Origin: Adhaeribacter sp.
GTDB taxonomy: Bacteria; Bacteroidota; Bacteroidia; Cytophagales; Hymenobacteraceae
Assembly: GCA_028288395.1 (NCBI GenBank)
Contig: JAQBNV010000501.1
Coordinates: 1 to 15,664 of the forward strand
DNA length: 15,664 bases
Direction: 5' to 3'
Below, one piece after another: positions 1 to 6,416 of the stretch. The notes beneath the pieces were generated by a model, which had not been told where the DNA came from, ran no database searches, and saw only the letters and a program-made list of their open reading frames with translations. The translations under genes and the position numbers were made by a program. Numbering within the stretch: the stretch's first letter is position 1; each line of letters opens with the position of its first letter.

Positions 1-472
1 GGCTGCTGTATAAACTCCGCTACTACCGCGCGGGCATTCAGGTCGGGGGCCGACTTGTGCCTTTTAGCTGCTTTCTGTTTTTCCCGGCCGGTTTTAGGGC
101 CCATGAGGAGGGTAAAATAATTTCCCAGCCAAGTGTTCCGGAACGTATCTGCTACCGGCTTGTTATTAGTAGCTAATCCGTTCTGAATGTAAGGCAGGTA
201 GTAATGGACGTAGCTGTTCAGGTGATCCAGGCATTAATGCTCCAGCCGTCAGCCGGCGCCGGGTGCAGTAAGGTTAATTCGCGGGCATTCTGCAATACCT
301 GGATGGCTTCCCGGTTCTGGTTATCAAAATCTTTTTCGCCGATCCCCGTAAAGGTTTCCTTGCGCTTAGCCCGGAAGGGATGCCAGATATTGTAAAATTC
401 CGCCTAATTTTCTTCCGGTAGGAGATGAATGTTATTAACCAATATTTTTAAAGCTTCGGCAGCATCCGGCAT
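1..472 (-). pseudogene. Decayed DinB-family protein gene, truncated by left edge
   Basis: Read on the minus strand, two frames together give a DinB-like protein (four-helix fold of metal-dependent thiol-transferase-like proteins). The upstream frame ends with residues like REAIQVLQNARELTLLHPAP and then DGWSI. The downstream frame resumes with CLDHLNSYVHYYLP and continues through WLGNYFTLLMGPKTG to the window edge. The WSI...CLDHLN block is the typical DinB helix that carries the first metal-site histidine. Two lesions are visible: an in-frame TAG at 404-406, and a frameshift near 234-235, where one base appears missing between the WSI and CLDHL codons. The frame stays open upstream to a TAA at 533-535. 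The ATG at 470-472 is the only ATG in that stretch, so the true 5' end is uncertain. The part upstream of the TAG is not recognisably DinB and could belong to another lost gene. Sequencing error could explain one lesion but less easily both. Confidence 0.55.
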
Positions 473-724
473 AGGAGATAAATAAGCAGGCTTTAGAAGT
501 GGCAGTGCGTTTTCCTTGTAAATGGTTTTAATTTAAGCGGTTTTTTGGCTGGCACTGATCTAAGTAATTTCCGGCGAGTCGCATTATAACTTTATGCAAA
601 ATAAGATTTTCAGAATAGAAAAATTATATGAAAATAAAGCCAGGTAATTGTTTAGGTACCGGAAATTTATTCTGTAACCCGCGGCTACTCCCCCACAGCA
701 AGAGGCCGTTAAAGGCGGCGGCTT

Positions 725-1108
725 TTAATCCTCTTCGTAAAAGGCGATAAGACTGCCGAAATATATTCCGTCCCAGCCTTCAGTAATATCTTCAAAGGCC
801 TCATCGGGAATGTTGGTATGCTTTAATTCGGCGGAGGTGCCGTGTTTGTGTGGGTGCAGCTTAATAGTAACAACGGAGGGCTCGTCCTGCTCCCCAAAAT
901 ACCACTCCTGTACCAATTTTTTGTTTTCTTCAAATTCCAGGTTTTTACCCGCAATGCTGTCATCGAATAACTGGAACTCGGAACCAGGTTCGGTGCTCAT
1001 TAGGGCAGGTGCTCCGGACCAAAGCTGGATGGTAGCAGGATTGGTTAAGGCAACGTAAACTTCTTCCGGAGACGCTGGTATGGTATAATATTTTTTATAG
1101 TCTTTCAT
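725..1108 (-). CDS. SRPBCC/AHSA1-family (START-like) protein
   Basis: A 127-residue cytosolic protein, the usual size for a single-domain AHSA1/SRPBCC protein. The N-terminus KKYYTIPASPEEVYVALTNP is the standard opening strand and helix of this fold, followed by an IQLWSG segment that fits the usual xxxWW/LWxG turn. Mid-protein strands contain GSEFQLFDDSIAGKNLEF and KKLVQEWYFG, and the C-terminal amphipathic helix EGWDGIYFGSLIAFYEED would close the hydrophobic ligand pocket. The ligand cannot be read from the sequence; family members bind lipids or other hydrophobic ligands or act as co-chaperones of the Aha1 type. There is no signal peptide. The ATG start at 1108 follows an AT-rich leader. 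It stands alone: the DinB remnant lies downstream on the same strand, about 195 bases beyond its stop, and the next gene upstream is divergent. Confidence 0.85.
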   Translation of the reverse strand: MKDYKKYYTIPASPEEVYVALTNPATIQLWSGAPALMSTEPGSEFQLFDDSIAGKNLEFEENKKLVQEWYFGEQDEPSVVTIKLHPHKHGTSAELKHTNIPDEAFEDITEGWDGIYFGSLIAFYEED

Positions 1109-1540
1109 GTGTCGTTTTACGGTCGATATTACCGCAAGGTATAAAGTTTTAGCGCTAAATATTACCTTGTAGTAAGGCTAAAGTATTCTTTTCAGGTATA
1201 CCAAAATAAATTATCTGCACCCAGTCTCCAAGGAATAAGATATTTCGGAAGGCACCGGGACGGAATTTTACTTAGCATAAATGGCGGTAAAATTAAAATT
1301 ATTCCAGCTGTTTTGGTATTTTTGTCCTCTAAGTTGATTTATTATGTTAAGCAAGGTGGTTTTTTGCCTTAAAGAGTAAAAAAAACATATCTTACAAAGA
1401 GTACATTTTTTACAAAGGCTTAATTTTATTTAGAGATTCGGTTGCAGTTGTCAGGAGATTTAGATAATATAATCTGGTAAATTCGTTTAATCTTTGTTAA
1501 AACAAAAATCCGAAAGGCCGTAATCTAAACTTATAACCTC
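1109..1540. other. Divergent spacer without a recognisable gene
   Basis: This 432-base AT-rich stretch separates the minus-strand SRPBCC gene from the plus-strand lipoprotein and must hold both promoters. No frame here gives a convincing protein. Close to the lipoprotein, AATCTTTG at 1489-1496 resembles the Bacteroidota -7 box (TAnnTTTG) with one mismatch, but I see no matching -33 TTTG about 20 bases upstream, so I do not call a promoter. Confidence 0.5.
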
Positions 1541-1960
1541 ATGAAAAATAATTCTTACCTTTTATTGGCAGCGGCCTTTCTGGTTTTTACCGGTTGCGGA
1601 CCAGAAAAGAAAACTAACGTTACTACTCCTGCACCCGCTAATGGTGCTTTTAATAACCAGGCACCTGCTAATACTGGTGATCCAATTCAACGGGCTACAC
1701 CACCAACTGAGTCTGGAACGCTTGCTACCGCCGTTGCTATGAACCCGGCCCACGGAATGCCCAGCCACCGTTGCGATATTCCCGTAGGTGCGCCGCTGAA
1801 TTCACCGGCCCAAACCAATACCACGGTTGCCCCTAAACTACCCGCGCCTACCCTGCCCATGCCGGCCCAAGGTTCGCTGGCCGCCGGTACTAACCCTGCT
1901 CACGGACAACCAGGACACGATTGCGCCATACCCGTCGGAGCACCGCTTAAGAAATTATAG
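1541..1960 (+). CDS. Lipoprotein with duplicated NPAHGxPxHxC motif
   Basis: A 139-residue predicted lipoprotein. Residues 1-19 form a signal peptide ending in a lipobox (VFTGC, Cys19), so the mature protein should be anchored in a membrane facing the periplasm or surface. Residues 20-66 and 88-116 are low-complexity Pro/Ala/Thr/Asn linkers without predicted fold. Two matching blocks of about 21 residues follow, at 67-87 and 117-137, with the shared pattern NPAHGxPxHxCxIPVGAPL. Each block conserves two His and one Cys, which could bind a metal or heme; this is inference. I recall the NPxHGxPGHxC-type motif from other small Bacteroidota proteins, but I know of no assigned function. Eight of the 15 shared residues use different codons in the two copies, so the motif is held by protein-level selection. 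The gene is monocistronic and ends with a hairpin region before the convergent anti-sigma gene. Confidence 0.8.
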   Translation: MKNNSYLLLAAAFLVFTGCGPEKKTNVTTPAPANGAFNNQAPANTGDPIQRATPPTESGTLATAVAMNPAHGMPSHRCDIPVGAPLNSPAQTNTTVAPKLPAPTLPMPAQGSLAAGTNPAHGQPGHDCAIPVGAPLKKL

Positions 1961-1993
1961 CAAGCCATTTAAAAACCTTAATAAAAACGAGCG

Positions 1994-2050
1994 GGCAATG
2001 CTTCGCATTTGCCGGTCCTTTAGGTAGAGCCGTCGCAAATGCTATTTTTA
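1994..2050. terminator. Probable bidirectional terminator with alternative stems
   Basis: The spacer lies between the converging lipoprotein and anti-sigma genes. GCATTTGC (2005-2012) pairs perfectly with GCAAATGC (2035-2042), and TATTTTTA follows, which suits termination of the plus-strand gene. GCATTTGC can instead pair with the upstream GGCAATGC (1994-2001) around a TTC loop with one bulge. On the minus strand that stem is followed after about six bases by a GTTTTTATT tract, which suits termination of the anti-sigma operon. Confidence 0.5.
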
Positions 2051-2155
2051 CCGGTTAATATTTTTCAGGAAAATAGGTTGCCGCGTTCCAGCAGATAGGT
2101 TTGTTTTCAGCAGAAAGGGAATCAGTAAAGGAGCAACCCTGTAGAAGCGGTTAAC

Positions 2156-2767
2156 TTAAGCGGCTAAACGTTGTAATATCACTTTACACGGGAAATCGGA
2201 GGTGATCTTTACCAGGTGGCGGGTATGCAGAGGCACCTCATAATAATCACCGGCACTTAAATGATGGACTTCTTCGCCCGCGATAATATCACAGGTGCCC
2301 TCCAGAATCAGGAAACGCTCGTATTCATGGTGATGGATTTCATTTTCGGCAATGCCCGTTAACCAGACAATGGCAGTGGTTGATTCGGGCGTAGCGCTGA
2401 TTATTTTGGCGTAAATTGCTTCCGCATCGGCTGGCAAAACCATGTCGGGCCGATTAAGCCACGGAGCGTAGTCGGCGATGGTACTTGCGGACGTTAAGGT
2501 TGGTGGCGTTACGGCAGGTTCACCGTGCTTTAGTCTTTCGATATAATCAATAGAGGCCAGTATAAGAGACTTAAGCGTTGCTTTTGGTTTTACAGCATGG
2601 GCTTGGGCATAGTCTTCCATCGTCTGACCAATGATATCTAATTCCTGGCGGATTTCCGGATGAGCCGCCGCCATTTTTTCTACCGCCGCTGTTTCTTCCG
2701 GATTAGTGCTGCCCAATACATACAGCTCCAGGAGGCCTGATTGCATAAATTCGGTTATCTGGTTCAT
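2156..2767 (-). CDS. Anti-sigma factor, RskA-like N-terminus with ChrR-type cupin domain
   Basis: A 203-residue cytosolic protein that should hold the adjacent ECF sigma factor inactive until a signal arrives. Residues 1-75 carry the Bacteroidota anti-sigma signature (SGLLELYVLG, then ETAAVEKMAAAHPEIRQEL). Residues about 105-200 form a cupin: motif 1 has HHH at 145-147 with Glu150 and Gly157, and motif 2 has Gly173, Pro179, His181 and His184. The His/Glu set could hold a metal, as in ChrR of Rhodobacter, which responds to singlet oxygen; here the signal is unknown. The zinc-binding HxxxCxxC of ChrR's N-terminal domain is absent, and no membrane segment is seen, so this is a soluble sensor. 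I chose the ATG at 2765-2767 because it overlaps the sigma gene stop (ATGA) and a GGAGGAG lies a few bases upstream. A longer in-frame start would run about 33 codons into the sigma gene. Confidence 0.88.
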   Translation of the reverse strand: MNQITEFMQSGLLELYVLGSTNPEETAAVEKMAAAHPEIRQELDIIGQTMEDYAQAHAVKPKATLKSLILASIDYIERLKHGEPAVTPPTLTSASTIADYAPWLNRPDMVLPADAEAIYAKIISATPESTTAIVWLTGIAENEIHHHEYERFLILEGTCDIIAGEEVHHLSAGDYYEVPLHTRHLVKITSDFPCKVILQRLAA

Positions 2768-3303
2768 CCTTTGGCTCCTCCCGCTCTTAAATGTTTGCCG
2801 GCCATTTTTAACCTGCTTTTTAAGGTTTCTATGGAAATACCCAGTTCGGCTGCCGCCGCCGGGCAAGTGTAACCCCGCAAATATATTAAATCAAGCGCAG
2901 CTTTTTCGTCTGGTTGTAGGTTACAAAACGATTCTTTTATTTTAACTGCGGTATGCTGGTGAGTAGTTGTGGTTTCCGGGTTAGTAACAGCGGGCTTATT
3001 GGTGTTTAGTTTGTCTTTGCCCGCTTTCAGGGCAGTCATGGTCGTGTCGCGGGCTATCAATATCAGCCACGACAACAAACTTAACCGGGAGTCGTCGAAA
3101 GCCTCTTTTCGTTGCCAAATTGCCACAAACGTTTCCTGGAGCAACACGGCGGCGGTTTCTTCGTCGCGCATCATCCGGGAAATTAATCCCAGCAAAACCG
3201 GCGAATATTTATCGTACAGCCAGCCCAAGGCTTCCGGATGCCCTTGCCGGAGAGAGGTAACCAAATCCTGATCGGTAATTTCCTGGGGTATTTGCGACAG
3301 CAT
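2764..3303 (-). CDS. ECF-subfamily RNA polymerase sigma-70 factor
   Basis: A 179-residue sigma factor of extracytoplasmic-function type, with only regions 2 and 4. Region 2 spans about residues 20-92 (EALGWLYDKYSPVLLGLISR, LLQETFVAIWQR, LLSWLILIARDTTMTAL). A Thr/Asn-rich linker covers about 96-118. Region 4 spans about 122-175 (LQPDEKAALDLIYLRGYT, then the helix-turn-helix AAAELGISIETLKSRLKMAGKHLR). It resembles the SigK-like group usually paired with RskA or ChrR-type anti-sigma factors, which matches the gene that follows. The stop overlaps the anti-sigma ATG by four bases, so the two are translationally coupled and should be made in near-equal amounts. Such operons are usually autoregulated; I could not identify the ECF promoter by eye. 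Its target genes cannot be read from this window. Confidence 0.92.
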   Translation of the reverse strand: MLSQIPQEITDQDLVTSLRQGHPEALGWLYDKYSPVLLGLISRMMRDEETAAVLLQETFVAIWQRKEAFDDSRLSLLSWLILIARDTTMTALKAGKDKLNTNKPAVTNPETTTTHQHTAVKIKESFCNLQPDEKAALDLIYLRGYTCPAAAAELGISIETLKSRLKMAGKHLRAGGAKG

Positions 3304-3585
3304 GAAAGATAAAAAAACAATATTTAGTATACCGGAACCAACACCAACTAATCATAGCTTTAGAGATTCTGAATATAACTTATGAAAGTACTTAATACTA
3401 TTATTAATTCAAAGTTGCGCCTTCGGAAAACACAATAACTATTTATCTGGCGCGAAGCGCCAGCCTCGGTCTGTTTTGCTGCGGTCGCTGGCCAATAATA
3501 TTTCATTTTAAATATTCTAAGCGGGCAGCGGCTAAAAGGAATTATCTAAAATATACCCCGGTGGTTTAGGAAGGCCAGCGGCCGG
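3304..3585. other. Spacer between sigma gene and gdhA terminator, with one palindrome
   Basis: No protein-coding frame stands out. The part next to the sigma gene (3304-3420) should hold its promoter. At 3447-3463 there is a perfect 17-base hairpin (CTGGCGC, loop GAA, GCGCCAG) whose near copy occurs at 7422-7438. GC-rich sequence follows, with GGCCAGCGGCCGGC near 3573-3586. Confidence 0.5.
3447..3463. repeat. 17-base palindromic hairpin, copy 1
   Basis: A seven-base-pair perfect stem closes a GAA loop: CTGGCGC-GAA-GCGCCAG. A second copy with the pattern CTGGCGC-GGA-GTGCCAG lies at 7422-7438. Both are intergenic. The changed base still allows a G-U pair, so the stem is kept. This suggests a small dispersed palindromic repeat or an RNA hairpin. 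Confidence 0.45.
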
Positions 3586-3618
3586 CAAAAAGAAGGCGCG
3601 GGCCTTCTCGCCCGCGCC
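3586..3618 (-). terminator. Intrinsic terminator of gdhA
   Basis: Read on the minus strand, GGCGCGGGC pairs perfectly over nine bases with GCCCGCGCC across a GAGAAG loop, and TTCTTTTTG follows at once. It lies about 93 bases past the gdhA stop. This is a classical rho-independent terminator. The AGAAGGC and GCCTTCT segments at 3591-3597 and 3602-3608 form a competing palindrome. Confidence 0.85.
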
Positions 3619-3710
3619 GGAGAACGCATAAAGCAAAATTTACGAAAGCGTAGCTCTAAAGTAATAGGAGTATAAGGTTTAAAGAAAACCAATTTTCCTA
3701 TATTGGTAAT

Positions 3711-5051
3711 TTAAACGAGGCCTTGCGCCAGCATGGCGTCCGCTACTTTAACAAAGCCGCCAATATTAGCTCCTTTTTCGTAGTTAATGTACCCATCTTC
3801 TTCGGTGCCATATTTCACACAAATTTTATGAATATCTTTCATGATTTGCCAGAGCCTGCTGTTTACTTCATCCCGGCTCCAGGAAATACGCAACGAATTT
3901 TGGGACATTTCTAATCCGGAAACGGCCACGCCACCAGCGTTGGAAGCTTTGCCGGGCGCATATAATATTTTTGCGGCTGTAAATACATGAATAGCTTCTG
4001 GCGTACTGGGCATATTGGCGCCTTCGGCTACACAAATACAGCCATTCCGGATGAGGGTGCGGGCATCTTCTTCATCCAACTCGTTTTGGGTAGCATTCGG
4101 GAACGCAATATCTCCTTTTATTTTCCAGGGCCGTTCCCCCTCGAAAAATTCGCATCCGTATTTTACAGCATAATCCCTTATGCGGCCCCGGTTGTCATTT
4201 TTCAGTTCCATTACATACGCCAGTTTATCGGTATCTATACCGGCCGGATCATAAATAAACCCTTCGGAGTCGGATAGGGTTACTACCTTGGCGCCCGCCT
4301 GGATGCATCTTTCTACAGTATACTGGGCTACGTTGCCGGATCCGGAAACCAATACAGTTTTCCCTTGCAGCGATTCTCCCCGGGTTTCCAACATATCTTC
4401 TGCAAAATATACAACTCCGTAACCAGTGGCCTCGGGCCGGATTGCGCTACCGCCCCAACTAGGGCCTTTACCCGTTAACACCCCTGTAAATTCACCTTTA
4501 ATGCGTTTGTACTGGCCAAATAAGAACCCTACTTCCCGGGCGCCTACCCCTATATCACCTGCCGGAACATCCATATCAGCCCCCACGTGCCGGTACAGCT
4601 CGGTCATAAAACTTTGGCAAAACTTCATGATCTCACTATCCGATTTTCCTTTAGGGTCGAAGTCAGAGCCCCCTTTGCCGCCACCCATGGGTAAGCCGGT
4701 CAGGCTGTTTTTAAGCACCTGCTCAAAGGCCAGAAACTTAAGAATACTCAGGTTTACAGATGGGTGAAAACGCAGGCCTCCCTTGTAAGGGCCAATGGCG
4801 CTGTTCATCTGCACCCGAAACCCCCGGTTAACCTCCACTTCGTTCCGGTCGTTCAACCAGGGCACCCGGAACATCAGCACCCGTTCGGGTTCTACCATGC
4901 GCTCCAGAATCTTAGCGTTTTTATACTTCGGATTTTCTTCTACAAATGGAATAATCGTTTCAACTACTTCCTGTACTGATTGTAAAAATTCCGGTTCGTG
5001 CGGATTTCTTATTTTTACTTTTTCTAGGAACTCTTTTACCAGTGCATCCAT
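3711..5051 (-). CDS. gdhA: NADP-type glutamate dehydrogenase
   Basis: The 446-residue length matches the small hexameric bacterial GdhA (about 445-450). The enzyme reversibly aminates 2-oxoglutarate to glutamate in the cytosol, usually with NADPH, and serves ammonium assimilation. Residues 80-95 (QMNSAIGPYKGGLRFHP) and 120-135 (LPMGGGKGGSDFDPKG) hold the substrate site and the catalytic Lys126. Asp166 in DVPAGDIGVGAREVGF is the second catalytic residue. The dinucleotide-binding fold begins at LVSGSGNVAQY (234-244), followed by the TLSDSEG strand end at 258-264, a pattern common in NADP-dependent members. The C-terminal NAGGVAVSGLEMSQNS signature is also present. The ATG at 5051 fits family length. 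The gene is alone, with its own terminator at 3586-3618. No lesion or odd residue was seen. NADP preference is inferred from similarity. Confidence 0.96.
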   Translation of the reverse strand: MDALVKEFLEKVKIRNPHEPEFLQSVQEVVETIIPFVEENPKYKNAKILERMVEPERVLMFRVPWLNDRNEVEVNRGFRVQMNSAIGPYKGGLRFHPSVNLSILKFLAFEQVLKNSLTGLPMGGGKGGSDFDPKGKSDSEIMKFCQSFMTELYRHVGADMDVPAGDIGVGAREVGFLFGQYKRIKGEFTGVLTGKGPSWGGSAIRPEATGYGVVYFAEDMLETRGESLQGKTVLVSGSGNVAQYTVERCIQAGAKVVTLSDSEGFIYDPAGIDTDKLAYVMELKNDNRGRIRDYAVKYGCEFFEGERPWKIKGDIAFPNATQNELDEEDARTLIRNGCICVAEGANMPSTPEAIHVFTAAKILYAPGKASNAGGVAVSGLEMSQNSLRISWSRDEVNSRLWQIMKDIHKICVKYGTEEDGYINYEKGANIGGFVKVADAMLAQGLV

Positions 5052-5110
5052 ATATTACGATTGCTGTTAATAACCCCAGCGTGCGAGGGCAATAATTAAA
5101 TGAAGTTTAA

Positions 5111-5470
5111 CGGTTTAGCTCTAACCCAGTTGTAATTTCTAAAATTAAATGGCCAGTTATAAATCACCGCGAAAGCTATTTTCTAGTAAGCAGGCCAGAT
5201 GAGCAGGTTGTAATTTATTTCCGCACGCCTAGCAAGTCAAATCAGAACAATTTATCTATGTTGTATTCTGAAAGTAGCTTTGTACCAATTATTATCAGAA
5301 ATGTTTCAAACTTTGATTGGGTACAGTAATTTGTCCGCAAAGTAATAATTTTAACACAAAAAAATTTTGTAAACTTTAATTTTTCTGAAGATGCCGGTTT
5401 AAATGTAGGTATAAAGCTTGCTTTACGTGCTGCCCGTAATTTAACCTTCACTTGGAGCGGTAAAACCTAA
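5111..5470 (+). pseudogene. Possible gene remnant: open frame with one internal stop
   Basis: One plus-strand frame is open for about 119 codons apart from a single TAA at 5327-5329, although the DNA is AT-rich and stops should be frequent. It runs from just after a TAA at 5108-5110 to a TAA at 5468-5470. The later part reads FSEDAGLNVGIKLALRAARN and ends TFTWSGKT, which looks protein-like; the earlier part includes ESYFLVSRPDEQVVIYFRTP. I do not recognise the family. No ATG occurs before 5258. A minus-strand frame (5242-5451, GTG start) is also open, so the coding strand is uncertain. It may be a decayed gene or a chance open frame. Confidence 0.25.
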
Positions 5471-5476
5471 ATAAAA

Positions 5477-5553
5477 CAGGCGGCAATAGGCCTGGATAAG
5501 AATTATAAATATTTCAAAGTAGTTCTGATACCCGCGTGATTATTGCCGCCCTG
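5477..5553. repeat. Inverted-repeat element flanked by TAAATAAA
   Basis: CAGGCGGCAATA at 5477-5488 is matched by its inverted copy TATTGCCGCCCTG at 5541-5553, with one extra C. The 52-base interior contains AT-rich sequence. Identical TAAATAAA octamers lie just outside, at 5468-5475 and 5556-5563. This is the layout of a miniature inverted-repeat element with a target duplication, but the octamer is AT-rich and could recur by chance. It carries no coding sequence. An alternative reading is a long-loop RNA structure in the spacer upstream of rluE. Confidence 0.35.
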
Positions 5554-5671
5554 CGTAAATAAATATGTTCAAAGAGATAATCTTTATATCCAGGTATAAG
5601 AAAGCTGGTTAGCCTAACCGGTACAATTTTTTGAGTAAATGTTCTCAGTTAAATATCCACTGAATAGCTGC

Positions 5672-5704
5672 TTTAAAAAAAGTCCGCAACTCCAGTTATC
5701 TTTG
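5672..5704 (+). promoter_or_regulatory. Candidate Bacteroidota promoter of rluE
   Basis: TATCTTTG at 5697-5704 matches the Bacteroidota -7 consensus TAnnTTTG exactly. TTTA at 5672-5675, 21 bases upstream, is one mismatch from the -33 TTTG. Transcription would start near 5710 and leave a leader of about 70 bases before the rluE ATG. Confidence 0.45.
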
Positions 5705-5780
5705 CCGTTTCTGATAAAACTTTCCTAAATAAGTAAACATCCCTGGAAGGCGGAACCAATATTTCTTATTTTTTACCTGT

Positions 5781-6380
5781 ATGCACCACCGGCACTTTAT
5801 TATATATAAACCTTACGGCTATTTAAGCCAGTTTATTGGCGAAGCAAAAAAGAAAAAGCGTTTGGGAGAGCTTTATGATTTTCCGGCCGGGACCATGGCC
5901 ATTGGACGCCTGGACGAAGACAGCGAAGGCTTGTTACTGCTGACCACTGACGGTAAAATGAGCCAGAAAATCAGCAGTGCCCAAACCGAGAAAGAATATT
6001 TTGTTCAGGTAGATGGCCTGATGACGCCGGAGGCGGTAGCCCAACTGCAGCAGGGAGTAGAGATTGGCCTCCGCGATCAGCCCTACCGAACCAAACCCTG
6101 TGCCGCTTTCCTGCTACCCACCCCACCAGCGTTGCCAACGCGCGCCCGCAAAATACGCGACGACCGCCACGGCCCGACCAGTTGGGTTTCTATTACGCTT
6201 ACCGAAGGCAAAAACCGGCAGGTTCGCAAAATGACGGCGGCAGTGGGGTTCCCTACTTTACGTCTGGTACGGATTCGGGTGGGCGCTATAGAGCTGAATG
6301 AGCTGCTGCCCGGCAAAGTAAAAGAGGTCGACTATTTTGCGCTTACAGTTCCGGCTCGCGCCACCAGCAGGGACAAATAA
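5781..6380 (+). CDS. rluE: 23S rRNA pseudouridine synthase, RluE-like
   Basis: A 199-residue RsuA/RluB/E/F-family pseudouridine synthase that converts a specific uridine in 23S rRNA to pseudouridine; in E. coli RluE acts at U2457. The family opening FIIYKPYGYLSQF is at residues 6-18. The catalytic motif GRLDEDSEGLLLLTTDG begins at Gly42, with Asp45 as the nucleophile. KEYFVQVDG and the C-terminal block EGKNRQVRKMTAAVGFPTLR follow. There is no N-terminal S4 RNA-binding domain, and the length suits RluE rather than RsuA or RluB. The ATG at 5781 puts the conserved YKPYG where expected; no Shine-Dalgarno is seen, as is normal here. The gene is monocistronic and converges on mtfA with 36 bases between stops. 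The exact target position is inferred. Confidence 0.9.
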   Translation: MHHRHFIIYKPYGYLSQFIGEAKKKKRLGELYDFPAGTMAIGRLDEDSEGLLLLTTDGKMSQKISSAQTEKEYFVQVDGLMTPEAVAQLQQGVEIGLRDQPYRTKPCAAFLLPTPPALPTRARKIRDDRHGPTSWVSITLTEGKNRQVRKMTAAVGFPTLRLVRIRVGAIELNELLPGKVKEVDYFALTVPARATSRDK

Positions 6381-6416
6381 CCGCCAAAAAAAAAATATCT
6401 AACCACCTGTCGCTTT

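Noticed and set aside
2768..2866. N-terminal extension of the anti-sigma factor by 33 residues
   Set aside because: It would lie inside the sigma gene, has no family match, and the ATGA overlap with GGAGGAG gives a better start.
5242..5451. 69-residue minus-strand frame in the gdhA-rluE spacer
   Set aside because: It begins with GTG, is lysine-rich AT sequence and has no domain; the opposite frame reads at least as well.
6386..6395. A10 tract between rluE and mtfA as a terminator T tract
   Set aside because: No convincing stem precedes it on the minus strand, and only a three-base CGC/GCG pairing is nearby.
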